A program made the translations under genes and the position numbers. A model generated the notes under the pieces. The model worked only from the letters and a program-made list of their open reading frames with translations, had not been told where the DNA came from and did not search any database. From Paramacrobiotus metropolitanus (Eukaryota > Tardigrada > Eutardigrada > Parachela > Macrobiotidae), in the NCBI RefSeq assembly GCF_019649055.1, contig NW_026570251.1, positions 434,001-498,000 on the forward strand: a DNA stretch of 64,000 nt, in the 5' to 3' direction. Below, one piece after another: positions 11,081-22,609 of the stretch (within the stretch, counting starts at the first letter, position 1; every line of letters starts with the position of its first letter).

Positions 11081-11334
11081 TAACTGACACATTCCAGGGT
11101 TGTTTACCATAGTCTTGGTGTGTTGTTTTCGTGATATAATTTTGATGAATTACGGTGACTAACTGTTTCCACATACCTTCTGCCAGATGCCGTGCGATAA
11201 AACAGGATAACTGACACATTCCAGGGTTGTTTACCATAGTCTTGGTGTGTTGTTTTCGTGATATAATTTTGATGAATTACGGTGACTAACTGTTTCCACA
11301 TACCTTCTGCCAGATGCCGTGCGATAAAACAGGT
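11081..11334. repeat. Perfect 127-bp tandem duplication
   Basis: The segment beginning TAACTGACACATTCC at 11081 repeats from 11208 with no difference that I can see. Identity over the full unit implies a very recent duplication (or an assembly artefact). On the minus strand each copy carries a donor-like GCAGAAG|GTATGTGG. Confidence 0.9.
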
Positions 11335-11639
11335 AATTTTTGGCAGTCGATGGTAGCCAGGTAAAATGTCTGTGGTGTAGTGAATGGTGTTATGGATACG
11401 TTATTAATGACACTGCTCTCTGTTGCCAGCATTTGTAACAATCAGTAGATTTTGAAATTATTACTAGTGCGTTGCTTGACACTGGCAGTCTCTTCATGAC
11501 AGCACCACCAAAGAGCCTTTATAACAGTGCTTACCGATCGCGAAGAATTTCCAGGGTAGTTCCGTTCCGTTACCGATTCCATAAAGAACATTTTGTGGTA
11601 TCGTCAGAGTGCGCGGTATCCACCTTAACTATCCGCATC

Positions 11640-12830
11640 AACTGGGATCCGTGACGTGACATAAAAACGGGAACATCGTCCATTGCATCCCAAGATAACA
11701 ATCAAGACCGGACAATTAGCTAAGAGAACCGATATTAATATCGTATTCGGTTAGCTCTGCAAATACCAATCATTTGCATTACAATTAATAGGACAAAAAG
11801 ATTAAGTAGGCTTTGTGACTTTACCTAAATCTTCCGGCTTCCGGAGTCGGCCAAACTACTTCGTCTCTAGTCGCTCATCCTCTTCCACCGTTCCGGCGGA
11901 ATTCAGGAACGACCATGTAATTATTCCATGGAGGCCGAGCGCTTTCTCAGCCGGCTTCACATCCACATCACAATTAACTAGTGCGAAAGGTAGGGATAAT
12001 AACGTGCGCCATGTGATCCCGTGTTTTCTGTCATCACTCCAGTAACTGCTCGCTGGTCAATGCTTTTTTCAAAGCTTTTGCCTTAAGTAGATTTTACCGG
12101 TAATACTCGTACCAGCTTAACGCCAGAATTTCTCTCAACGAGATCGAGAATAATTACCTGCCGATCGTCTTCTTCCCGTCCATCGGCATTTAGACTGGAT
12201 CGGTAAAATATGAAAACCTTATTTCTCATGAACTCCACGGTTTCTCAACATTTATTCGTGTGGGAGACTGTTCCTCTTTTTGTCTCTGTTTTGTCGAACG
12301 GAAATTCTCACTGACCGGAGAAATCGATTCACAAAAATCCGCTTAACATGCGCTAGTGATATTGTTAATTTTTCCTCAATCTTTTTGGCGGCAAATTGGT
12401 TTGGCGTCGCGGCCACTTCAACTTGTCTTTTCTAAAAATCCAGAATTAACTGCGCGTTCAGTATCCGTTTCTTACAGAGTAGCCCAACGGCAACCATCAT
12501 CGGGAAAGCCAGCGCTAAAGTAATTATGATCTGAAGTGGACTAAAAGTTTCTTGCATACTGATCATCATAAACTGTTGTAAATTTTATGTTTTACTTTGT
12601 GAAGTCTTTGTTTTATGGTATGCAGGAACTTGTCCTGATCGTTGTAGACGTTAAGCTGAAGAAACAAACAAACAAACAAATTCAACGCACCGACCATGTT
12701 TGCCGCTTTTTCCGCTGTTTCCACAGAATTTCCACAAAATAATTCCGTCAGGGCAGAAGTTTGTCGTTAGAGCCACGCAATAATGCCGCTGGGGTGACTT
12801 CTGCACCGCATACGGACTGCAGTCCAGGCA
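11640..12830 (-). pseudogene. Serpin pseudogene 2, heavily decayed
   Basis: There is no long frame, but blocks align in order with the intact serpins. 11650-11735 matches the second exon (compare 27665-27755). 11900-12050 matches the strand before the exon junction (CACATCCACATCACAATTAA). 12130-12400 matches the segment from the LLLP core back to the DFSGQWEF region. 12676-12700 (TCAACGCACCGACCATGTTTG) matches 28603-28623 of the 27.7-29.0 kb serpin. Many indels and stops occur. It is closer to the 24-29 kb serpins than to the 16-22 kb pair. Confidence 0.7.
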
Positions 12831-13192
12831 ACGCTGTCCTTTCCAAGTCATGACGTGCGTCAGCGGCTTTGGCGGCTTCAGGCAGACCGTGCAGTTCATT
12901 ACGAACTTACAACTGCTGACTGCAGGTACCAAATTTGTAGACACAAGTACCAAGCCAGACCAGATATAAACAGCAGGTCGAAGAACACTTCGACATATAC
13001 AAGTACAAGGAAGTATGTGAACATACTAAATAACGTAAAAGTATACACCGATGTACCCACAAAAGTAATTGCACATTTTTCCTACAAAATATTAATGAAA
13101 TTGTTTTTTATTGCTGTTGTTTTCAGCAACACTTGCATATTTCACTGGGCAGTCAATGACTCAATTATTTCCGGAGCTCCGTTGTTTGTTTC

Positions 13193-15893
13193 ATGCACCC
13201 ATCTCGAATGTCTCTGCTCTCCGTCATACTCTTAAGGTGGATACGCGCCTCCGTAGCGATAGCCTTGGCCAAGCTTATGCGGAGCGCTGTATCTGCCAAC
13301 GACTCATCTTCGTGGCTAAAACTGCTTTCCGCTCCCTCAGCGATCCTCTCTCTCCCAGGCGCTAGTAAAAAGTCTCGGAAAACCTCCATCACATCGCACA
13401 TCCGGGACCAGATCGCTAAATTTGAGAGCGGCGAACTTGACGATGAAGAACCCAAAGCCGCCCCTGGTAAGCCTCGGCGCGCTACTCCCGAGGACGAGAT
13501 CGCCCGTCGAGTGGGTATTCAGATTGATGATTTTAACGTCAGTGGAGCGGCACGCACTCTGCTCTTGTCGGACTCTGTAGCTGATAGTACCCCGATTGTA
13601 ATAGAATCAATGAAGCTTAAACACCCAGCTGCCCCGTTACCTACACCGCCGCCCGATCCCCCAGCCTCTAGTTTCGCCCCTCTTACCCCCGCTGAGGTTT
13701 TATCTGTCCTAGAGGCGATGCCTCGTGGCAGCGCAGGAGGCCTGGATTACCTGCGTCCCCAACATTCGCTGGACCTAATTGGGGCAAGAATGGATGACGC
13801 CGCATCTAGTTTGTGTGACGCTCTGACGGACCTGCTCAACCTTATCTTAGCAGGCAAAGCTCCTCCTGAGGTGGTTCCACTCTTGTGTGGCGCTCGACTG
13901 GTTGCCTTGCGTAAAAAGGATGGTGGCTTGCGCCCGATCGCCGTAGGAAATATATACCGCCGTATTGCTGCCAAGGCGGTGGATATCCGAATTAGGCCAG
14001 TCACAGCGGAGATTCTACAACCACATCAACTAGGCCCCGGAGCAAAGAGAAGAGTCGAAGGAATTATCCACGCAGCTAGAGGTTTCCTCAGGAAACCTCT
14101 AGCTTTCCTGCTCCAATATAGTAGCGGCCTTAAAGCTCTTCTAAAAATCGATTTCACCAACGCCTTCAACTGCGTCTCACGCGAGGAAGTGCTGCGGATA
14201 ACGGCTGAAGTCATACCGGAATATTACGGCTTTGTGAAAATGTGCTACGGTTCATATTCTTCGCTGTTCTTAGGTGAAACAATAATTGCCTCGCAGTCTG
14301 GCGTGCAGCAAGGGGATCCTCTTGGTCCGGTCTTGTTTTGTTTAGTACTTCAGTTCGTCATCGACAAGCTAAACGCTTACCTGAACGCTTGGTACATGGA
14401 TGATGGGACATTAGGAGGAACACCATCGGAAGTGATCCGCAACTTCCTGCTGCTGATAGTGGAAGCTAAGAAAGTCGGCCTGGAAGTCAACATCGCCAAG
14501 TGCGAACTGTTTTTGTGCGGGGGCACCGAAGCACAGCGTTCATCGGCCGCTAACGAGTTCACCAGTTTATTCCCTGGAATAGCTTTAGTAACAGCGGATA
14601 AGCTAAATTTGCTGTGATCCCCTCTTCTACCAGCCGCCATAATCCCGATGATCAATGAAAAAATCAACCACTTGGGAATTATGTGCGGCCGTTTGCAGCT
14701 TATTCCTAAACACCAAGCCCTGTTCCTGTTGAAGAACTGCCTTGGGGTGCGAAAAATAGTACATATCTTGCGCACTTCCCTCGCATGGATGTTTCCACAA
14801 GAGCTGTACAGACTGGACCAGGTATTTCGCGAAGCAGTTGAGACCATCACCAATGTAAAGATGGATCACCCAACATGGCTGCAGGCCTCCCTTCCCGTTC
14901 GTTTCGGGGGTTTGGGAATCAGACGAACTGAGAAGCTAGCTCCTTCTGCCTACTTGGCATCGGCTACTTCGTTACACCCACTGATTTCCAAGCTGTGCCC
15001 GAAACTGACGGCAACGGATGTTACTACCGCCACCCGCGCCTGGAAGTTAGAGGCCGACACCGATGAAATTCCGGCGCAAGCCATCCGACACGTCCAGAAA
15101 GCCTGGGACACTCCTGTGACCCTAAATGCGTTTTCAAGGCTGACTACGCTACGGACTTTACCGGAGGAAGTCGCGCACCTGAAGGCGGTATCAGTCCCGG
15201 AATCAGGTGTGTGGATTCATGCTTTACCCGCAGCCTGCCTTGGTATCTCCTGGAGGACAATGCCTTCCGCATCAGTGTTGCTTTGCGTCTGGGAGCACCA
15301 ATAGTACTCCACATGTGTGCGTTTATGGAGGGTTGGTCGACGAGTTAGGCCGGCATGGACTTCGCTGTAAGCGGTCTGCCGGAAGACTACCACGACATGA
15401 CGGAATCAGTGCGGAATTTGCCTGAGGCTTGAAGTCAGCCGGTTTTCCCTCTAGAATGGAACCAAAAGGTCTGTCTGTGAAGGATAGGAAAAGGCCGGAC
15501 GTGATCACACTAATACCGTGGGCGCGCGGAAAACCGCTGGCCATAGACGTCACCTGCGTAGACACGCTGGCGGTTTCCTATATCGACCGCACTTCCGTGA
15601 ACGCCGGCGCAGCAGCCGAACTCGCAGAAAGGAAGAAACTAGCGAAACACGCTTGGATGCAAGCAAGATACGATTTCGTTGCTGCAGCCATCGAAATTTA
15701 CGGACCTTATGGAGACGGTACTAAAAAGCTAGTGGAAACGGTTGGAAACGGTATAGCAACTTCAACTGGCCAAAAGCGGGCGAAAGAGTTTTTTAAACAG
15801 CGAATATCTATGCAAATACAACGGGGAAACGCGATTTGTGTAATGGGTACGATCCCCGATCAGGATTGCATAGAGGAAGTGATTCTTTTGTAA
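13193..15893 (+). mobile_element. Decayed non-LTR retrotransposon: reverse transcriptase plus restriction-like endonuclease
   Basis: Seen: residues 1-474 of the first frame contain RT motifs in order: ARLVALRKKDGGLRPIAVG, LLKIDFTNAFN (motif A), SGVQQGDPLGP (motif B) and AWYMDDGTLGG (catalytic YMDD). A TGA at 14615 interrupts the same frame, which continues at 14648 with thumb-like sequence. Two frameshifts (about 15238 and 15307) lead to a degenerate CCHC-like knuckle (ELGRHGLRC...RLPRH). After another stop (15423) comes RPDVITLIPW...AIDVTC, a PD-(D/E)xK-like core. RT-CCHC-restriction-like endonuclease is the R2-type order. Inference: a dead copy of a family common in invertebrates. Its 5' and 3' ends are not defined. 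It lies between serpin pseudogene 2 and the next serpin. Confidence 0.85.
14074..14104. repeat. 31-bp perfect palindrome inside the RT frame
   Basis: Fifteen bases, AGCTAGAGGTTTCCT, a single C, then the exact reverse complement. It encodes ARGFLRKPLA and sits just upstream of RT motif A. It could be a small duplication-inversion scar. Confidence 0.9.
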
Positions 15894-16189
15894 ATGCCGT
15901 TTTGTTCTGGTGCATAGTTTGTACCCGTACCATGATACTTATTAAAGGTTTGGCCGTAGGTGGATACCAGACATGGACTTCAGAAATAAAAATATTTAAA
16001 AAATACTGTAACCACCGTCGTTTTTCTTTCGCCGGAAGCTGCATGATAGGCTGTTCGATCCATACAGTTGGGGTAACGCTTTATCGGTGTCTGCTGTAAC
16101 CAGCATTCTGAAGTGGAGGACGAGCGACCGAATGCAACGGGACCGCGTTGGGCAAAGGGGTTTAGAGTCTATTAAGTTTTCTGGCTTTT

Positions 16190-17508
16190 CTATTGATTTA
16201 GAACACCACTTTGCAGCGGCTGGTCGCAGTACGGTGGTGGTATTTGGCAAGTCGTACCAGTCGGGTCCGTGATGCGACCGATGAAGACGGGACCGTTGGC
16301 CATTTCGTCCCAAATAATCATCAAGAACGGACGATTCGCCACGAACTCCGGCTCATAAAGCAGCAGATTATACTGTTTGCTGCTATATGGGGCCTCCGTA
16401 GCATTGATGCCGTTTTCATCCAGATCTGAAAAGAGCATCCGCTGCGCTATAAATGTGTACATTAGCAAATACGAACCATGAGCTTACTTAAGACAAATGG
16501 CGGCCGGAATGGACCGACACGCTCCGGTGGCTGCTTTCCTTCAAACTCTGCGGCAGAATTTGTGACTGGTCGTGGTTTTTCGCTACCAGCTGCAATTCCG
16601 CCTCCAATATTAATTTTCATCTTTGGTATAATAACGTACCAAAGGTGCTGAGTGCTCTTTCGCCGCCACTCTAACAATTTTTCGATCGTCAACTCTTTTT
16701 CCAAGCTGCTTATGGTGTTATTATTCGGCGCCGGTAGTAGCAGCATAATGCTGAATTTTCCCTTTTCGGCATGGAAAACAATCATCTGTGGCTCATCCGC
16801 TTCGATTCTGTCCCCTCCGCGATGCACATTAAAAGCACGACATATGGTGACCGTGTTTATTAAAAACTCCACGGTTTTTTCGATATTATTCGGGCAGTAG
16901 AACGTTCCGCTTTCGGTTCTTTCGAAAGCATAATCCCACCGGTAGGAAAATTCGGCGGTATTCAATATGATTCGCCGCGATTCGTGTGTAATGTACGACA
17001 ACGTAATTCCGTCAAGTTTCTCTTTGAAGAAGCAGTTCAGTGTTGCGGACTGACCAAAACGAGCTTTGTCAATCGGTTCTTTTCCAAGTTCACTGCATAC
17101 TGAGCTTTGAAATACCTTTTCCGGTCGAAAAGCAGAACGGCAACTGTCGTCAGAAAACGCGGCGTTAACACATTCCAACCCACCGAACGTGGTTGCCGCA
17201 TCCTTCTCTATCTTCATCTTCAAAAAACCTCCTATACTATTGTGAAATGCCTCAAACAGTGAAGATTTCAGCGTGTCGTTGGGGTCAGGAACCATGATTT
17301 CGGCCAGATACGGGCCGAGGATGATATTCGCATCAGGAGAATTCGCACTGCTGACGATAGCCTGAAACACGGCCACAGCCCTGCGGCTTGAGGAATTGGC
17401 ACCAAACTCGGTCGTAAAATATTTGGATGACGTTTTTCTCTGCCGTGGAGGCGGGGGAGGTGTCTCGCGTCCGAAACAACTCTTGATGATGTCCAGAAAT
17501 TTTCCCAT
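16190..17508 (-). CDS. Serpin A (two exons)
   Basis: Exons 17508-16488 and 16425-16190, phase-1 intron of 62 bp (A|GTAAGC...TTTTCAG|AT); 418 residues. The start is set at MGKFLDIIKSC, where the paralogs start, rather than five codons upstream. Serpin core: RRIILNTAEFSYRWDYAFE replaces the usual VNAIYFKGxW segment. KFSIMLLLPAPNN, LEKELTIEKLLEWRRKS and YVIIPKMKIN follow. The hinge is LDENGINATEAP and the C-terminal strand is FVANRPFLMIIWDEMA...FIGRITDPT. There is no signal peptide; the short N-terminal helix carries a conserved Cys followed by a poly-Pro run, so it may act inside the cell. The hinge Gly to the FxxNRPF block is 21 residues, the length of inhibitory serpins, but P14 is Ile and a Pro lies near P8, so inhibition is uncertain. 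Confidence 0.88.
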
Positions 17509-17774
17509 GACTTGACTTCCCAAAAATTATGGATGCTGCGTTATCGGGGAGTTTAGCCGGAAGAAGAAAACATTTCACCGTGAGAAACGGGTAACTGAAA
17601 TAATTCGGTGTGTGCTCAATTACCTCAATATTACGACGTACAAAAGGAATATGCCAAGAACGAAACGCTCACTATGTCACAGCATGGTTGTGATCGGTAG
17701 TTTTTCTACCGGGAAAACACGCCCGATAGTTTAACAGCAAAAATCTTATAACTTGGACTGCTCTCACGCTCACA

Positions 17775-17812
17775 AGCTCGTCATGAATAAAGCGGCATGC
17801 CACGCGGTATAC
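17775..17812 (-). promoter_or_regulatory. Conserved serpin upstream element (TATA-like)
   Basis: On the minus strand this reads GCGTGGCATGCCGCTTTATT-, then a CATGA/ATAG variant. It lies ~280 bp upstream of the serpin A ATG. Near-identical blocks lie at matching distances upstream of serpins B and D, with AAAATCTTATA... also shared between A and B. Conservation and the TTTATT/TATA core suggest the core promoter. Confidence 0.5.
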
Positions 17813-18592
17813 ACTTACACGGTAGCCGACGAAGGCGCTCGGTACTGTACGATATACTGTATCTGTATGAACGGATCGATATTAGTGCATTAGCGCTGCA
17901 ACTTGTATGTGTACAAATCACGCATACATACATACAACTAAGACGTTTTCGCAATTGCCATTGGCTGGCCCGGCCTACTTTTGCCTACTTGTATAGATGT
18001 ATGCGTGATTTGTACACATACAAGTAAGAAACGCACATGCACTATTATGGGCCTGAAGTTTTTAACAAGCGGCAGTTTCCATCCTTACACCCGTGTGGAA
18101 ACCCGGTATTGCACACCCGGTATTGCATACACGATTCCGCAGCTGGCAGCGCGATATTAGAGCAAAATACGTCTTAGAGATACCATACGAGGGAAATCGT
18201 GGGCATAAATAAATTAGTTAATTATTAAACGGTTTTGTGTACATTATACAGAGCCGCAGGTTATTCTGCTCCAACGTTTCCGTTAATCGGTGCTTTATTT
18301 ATTGTGTAAATTGTGTAATAATTTATACCGTACTCTACAAGTTAGTAGTGGTCAATCTCCGCATTCAGTGAGAGATAGTGACATTTAACTTTCTGCGGCA
18401 GTAAAAACAACAAGTTATAATTGGTTATAATACAACACCGGCTACGTTTTGCATCCAGATAATCTTTATTAATTTTATAATTATTATAAGAATGTTATAT
18501 CAATGTATGTATATTCTCAAATAACTAAATTGTTATACAAATGTATGCAATCTGTACGTGTACTGTACAGTACCTTATCAACCGTGCACTTA

Positions 18593-19884
18593 CAGAGGGT
18601 GATTTCGCAATATGCTTCCAGCACGGGAAAAAATTCCCAAAAATTTCCCTTTCTATTCTTTTTAGTTGGTTGCTAAACAGTCTTGTGGGACAAAGTGTGC
18701 CTAATTGTTCAAAATGATTTGTGGAGTTCGAGCGATCAACATGGCATGAAAAACCGATTGAAGAACAAGGTGCCGTGTGCTGGCGTTATTAACAATTTGT
18801 AAAAGCCACAGAAAAATCGCCGAGCGTTTGATGAGCAAAGGGGATCGTTATTTCTCATACTAGGATAAATAAGCTTTTGAAACTATATGGGGCCGAGAGC
18901 GAAGGGAATAGTTCGCCTGTAAAACGCCTAGGAAATCAGTGCCCGCCCAAAGTTCCCACAAAGTCCCTCATCGCCGACGTCAAGAGGGCTATCTTAATAC
19001 CGAATCCACCGTCTCAGAGACAGTTGGCAAGGAAATTTAGGACATCCCAGTACACGATATCGAAGATTATTCATCGTAATCTTGAAGCAAAAGTACGTAA
19101 AAAAGGCAAAGTACATGCACTGTCAAATAAACAGGCAGAACAGCGTGCTTCTCGTGGTCCCCGATTTGCCAAATTCTGAACCAGCGAAATTTGCCCTACA
19201 TCAATTTAATCGACGCAGCATTAGTTTATCTTTATTATACGGCTAGCGAAGAAAGATCTGCTACGAGTTTAAAGGATCCGAAAATTCCGAAAATTGGATG
19301 AAATTTTGGAAAGTTAAAAAACCGCAAGGTGTTACGTTTATCGCCAAAATTTTTTATCGTGGCCCAACAGTGATCCGGTTCATTTCTCCCCCTGCTGAAA
19401 TAATCGCCGGTCTCTACATTCAAAACGTGTCCGAGCCATTAATGTGAGAAGGCTTCCCCCGTCTTTGTCCAGGTGAAGAAAGGAAGATAGTACTGCATCA
19501 GGACTCCGCTCCCGCACATACTGCCAAAAAAACCTGCCAGAGGCTAGCTTCTCGGGGCATCCGATACATTCCGAAGGGCATGTGGCCGAACAACTCATCG
19601 GACTTTGCATCCATGGATTTTGGAACGAACGGGATTTTTAAAAGAATTTTGTATCACAAGTATGCAACGTCGATTCGCGGTTTGTTAACAGTCGCGCGCC
19701 CATCTTTGTCTATAATTTCAATTACCCTGAGCTATAAAATAATTCGTTCCTGGCGTTATCGTGTGGAGTTGATGGCAGAGAAGAAGGGCTTTCAGATAGA
19801 GCAAATATTAAAATAAAGTCTATGCGGCGGAGATTATAATAAATTTATGAATAAAGTGGAAGCATATTGCGAAATCACCCTCTG
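18593..19884. mobile_element. Tc1/mariner-type transposon with intact ends and dead transposase
   Basis: A 1292-bp element with perfect 28-bp terminal inverted repeats starting CAGAGGGTGATTTCGCAATA, flanked on both sides by TA (18591-18592 and 19885-19886). Inside, a plus-strand frame at 18877-19179 gives the helix-turn-helix part (SQRQLARKFRTSQYTISKII, KVRKKGKVHALSNKQ). Frames after 19240 keep the catalytic-domain signature (QDSAPAHTAKKTCQRL, then MWPNNSSDFASMDF in place of WPxxSPDLNPxD). Stops at about 19177 and 19445 break the protein. The ends look mobilisable in trans. The TA duplication and HQDxAPxH motif place it in the IS630-Tc1-mariner group. Confidence 0.9.
18877..19815 (+). pseudogene. 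Tc1/mariner transposase remnant
   Basis: The N-terminal HTH region is readable to 19179. The catalytic region resumes in pieces to the TAA at about 19813. In-frame stops and probable indels separate them. The second and third acidic residues of the DDE/D triad would be the D of HQDSAPAH and the D of the degraded NNSSDF segment. No complete enzyme can be made. Confidence 0.75.
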
Positions 19885-20000
19885 TATAAGAATTTTGTGC
19901 GATATGAGCGGTATGGTACTGCAATAATTCCATGCTGCGTATACACTACAAATATACTTAGTTTGTGCGTGTACTTATTTAAAACGTTACAACTTAAGAG

Positions 20001-20046
20001 TTAGAAACTTATAATTATTGTATCGTATCCGTGAAACTTTATGTAC
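20001..20046. repeat. Second copy of the window-start repeat
   Basis: Matches bases 1-46 almost exactly. It marks the boundary between the mariner-bearing segment and the duplicated serpin unit. Confidence 0.7.
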
Positions 20047-20955
20047 GTACAAGTACATGAAACTTTTGAACGCTCGTACGGCGACCGGTGTATAACATCC
20101 TGCTGTGAATCAAAATCCCACCAAATTAAAAGTGACATCGTCTGCATTGCCGCCCTTATTCTGTTCATTCTGTCTTTTACTGCAAAATTTGTTGCAATTA
20201 TTTTAGTTACATGCATGCTGGGTTTTCCAGTGACTCCACCGTTTTTTTCGTTTTTAAAGCCCCATAATTTTATTACATTTAACAAGTATTTCCGCGGCGT
20301 GACACTGGCATATTGTCAGAGCCATTGCAAAATATTATGAACAGTGTTGCAAATTGCAATAAGCAGTGTGCAGAATAACGCCGTTGGTTTCGCGTATATT
20401 ATTTTATTATGATCAATGGATTCTTGAAAGAAAATGATAACAAAATAAAAATTTGTTAACGAAAGAACGAGTATTTCGGGAAAAAAATTGCTGTCCTCTT
20501 GACAGGGATTAGATGGGCTGGCTGATAACAATCGGCAAAGGAAATGCAATATCTCAGTATTTCCATATACGAGTTCTTTTGCATTAATTTGGGGAACTGA
20601 ATTCGTTAATTAACATTTTGTTGAATGATCGGTTGTTTTATTCCTTGCCTGCAAACGAGTACTCTCATATATCCTTATCCCCGAAGAACATCAAATATGT
20701 TGAGATTGTAAAGTGACCACACTGCGTTTAACAACAATATACACGTCGCAGATTCGCTGTAGAGTGTTCCGGGCAATACAGTGCGCCATGCGCGTCAGCA
20801 GGATGATTTGATCCATTCAGTTAGGATGCGGAAACGCTTTATCCGTCACATGCGGTGCCTGTCCTATCCAGAGTTTTAAAGTAGCGGACGATCGACTGCA
20901 TGCGACGGAACCACGCTTCAAAACGATTTCGAGTCTAGTAAGCGTTTTGGCTATT

Positions 20956-22307
20956 TTACTGATTCTGTACACAACTTTGCGGCGGACTGTCGCAGTACGG
21001 TGATGATATTTGGATAGCCGCACCAGTCGGGTCCGTGATGCGACCGATGAAGACGGGAACGTTGGCCATTTCGTCCCAAATAATCATTAAGAACGGACGA
21101 TTCGCCACGAACTCCGGCTCATATAACAGGAGAGTATAATGTAAGTCGCGATACGGGGCCTGCGTGGCATTGATACCGTTTTCATCCAGATCTGAAAAGT
21201 CAATCGGTTACGGTATAAACATGTATGGATACGTCACACTGTCACACGAATGGGCAGCATGATCATACTTAAAACAACTCCCTGTCGGAATTGGCCGACA
21301 CACTCCGGTGGCCGGTCTTCTTCAAACTTTTCGGCTGAATTTGTTGTTGACAGTGTATTTTTGTTACCGGCTGCGAATCCGCCTCCGATATTAATCCGGA
21401 GTTTTGGTACAATAACATACGCAAGTCCTTCCCTGCTCTTCCGACGCACTTCTAACAGTTTTTCGATTGTTAATTCTTTTTCCAAGCTGCTTATGTGATC
21501 ATTATCCGTCGCCGGTAGCAGCAGCATAATACTGAATTTTCCCTTTTCGGCATAGAACATAATCATTTGTGGATCCGCTCTGAATCCAGAACTTCCGTAA
21601 TGCCTGTTAAACTGACGGCACATGCCGACCGTGCTTTTCAAAAACTCCACGGTTTTCTCTACATTATTCGGGCAGTAGAACGTTCCGCTCGTGGTTTGTT
21701 CAAACTCAAATTCCCACCGACAGGAAAAGTCGACAATATTAGTTGCGATCCGACGCGTCTCCTGCATGATTTGCGCCAATGACATTGCAGACTTTTCGTC
21801 TACTCTTTCTCCCGTGGAGCGATTCACTGTCGCGGACCCCTCCGAAGGAGACTGATCAACTGGCTCGCCTTCAAGTCCACAGTTTACTGAATGTCGAATC
21901 GTCCTCTCCGGCCGAGAAGCGGAACCGTAACTCTCATCAGAAAACGTGGCGTTAACACACTCCAACGCACCAGATGTTGTTGCCGTTTCCCCATCTTTAA
22001 TTACAAATATATCCGAACAATCCCCTTTGCTAGTGTGAAATTCATCCAGCAATTTAAATTTTAGCGTGTCATTAAGGAGTCTCGTCAGAATGATCTCGGC
22101 CAAATACGGATTGATGAGGATATTCGCATCAGGAGTATTCGCGCTGTGGAGGATAGCTTGAAACACCGCTACAGCCCACCGGCTTGCTGGATTGGCACTG
22201 AAGTCGGTCGTAAAATATTTGAAGTCGTCATATTCTCTCCGCCGTGGAGGCTGGGGTGGTGGCGCGCGTCCCAGACAACTCTTGATGATGTCCAAAAATC
22301 TCCCCAT
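20956..22307 (-). CDS. Serpin B (two exons)
   Basis: Exons 22307-21269 and 21191-20956, phase-1 intron of 77 bp at the same codon as in serpins A and D; 424 residues. The N-terminus MGRFLDIIKSCLGRAPPPQP repeats the cluster signature, with no signal peptide. Core blocks are IATNIVDFSCRWEFEFE, GTFYCPNNVEKTVEF, KFSIMLLLPATDN, LEKELTIEKLLEVRRKS and YVIVPKLRIN. The hinge is LDENGINATQAPY and the C-terminal strand FVANRPFLMIIWDEMA...FIGRITDPT. Counting 14 residues after the hinge Gly puts the P1/P1' pair at about Thr/Leu. A Ser/Thr/Glu-rich insert replaces part of the helical region, where the cluster members differ most. This is the intact twin of pseudogene 1. Target protease is unknown. Confidence 0.9.
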
Positions 22308-22570
22308 GATTTCCTAAAAATTATGGCTGCTGCGTTACCGGACTATTTTGCCGGAATGAAGGGAACATTTTGCCATGAGAAACGTAAAAGTTTAATGATT
22401 TGGTACATGCCATTCGCCACACTATTTACGACGCAAAGAAGGAGAATTTTAAGTCAGCTGTTGTGGCACGGCGTGGCTCCAATCGGTCGTTTTCTTACCA
22501 GGATAACAAGCCTGATAGTCAACACTCCACAGCAAAAATCTTATAGCTTGGGCTGATCAAACGCTAGCCA

Positions 22571-22607
22571 ACTCGCTATAAATAAAGCGGCATGCCACGC
22601 GGTATAC
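22571..22607 (-). promoter_or_regulatory. Conserved serpin upstream element (TATA-like)
   Basis: Same block as at 17775-17812. The minus strand reads CATGCCGCTTTATTTATAGC, ~275 bp before the serpin B ATG, with a good TATA-like TTTATTTATA core. Confidence 0.5.
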
Positions 22608-22609
22608 TT

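Noticed and set aside
13747-14869. Minus-strand ORFs across the RT
   Set aside because: Antisense shadows of the RT frame, which holds the catalytic motifs.
17509-17523. Upstream ATG of serpin A, five codons earlier
   Set aside because: The paralogs start at the M-G-K/R-FLDIIK position, so the second ATG is preferred.
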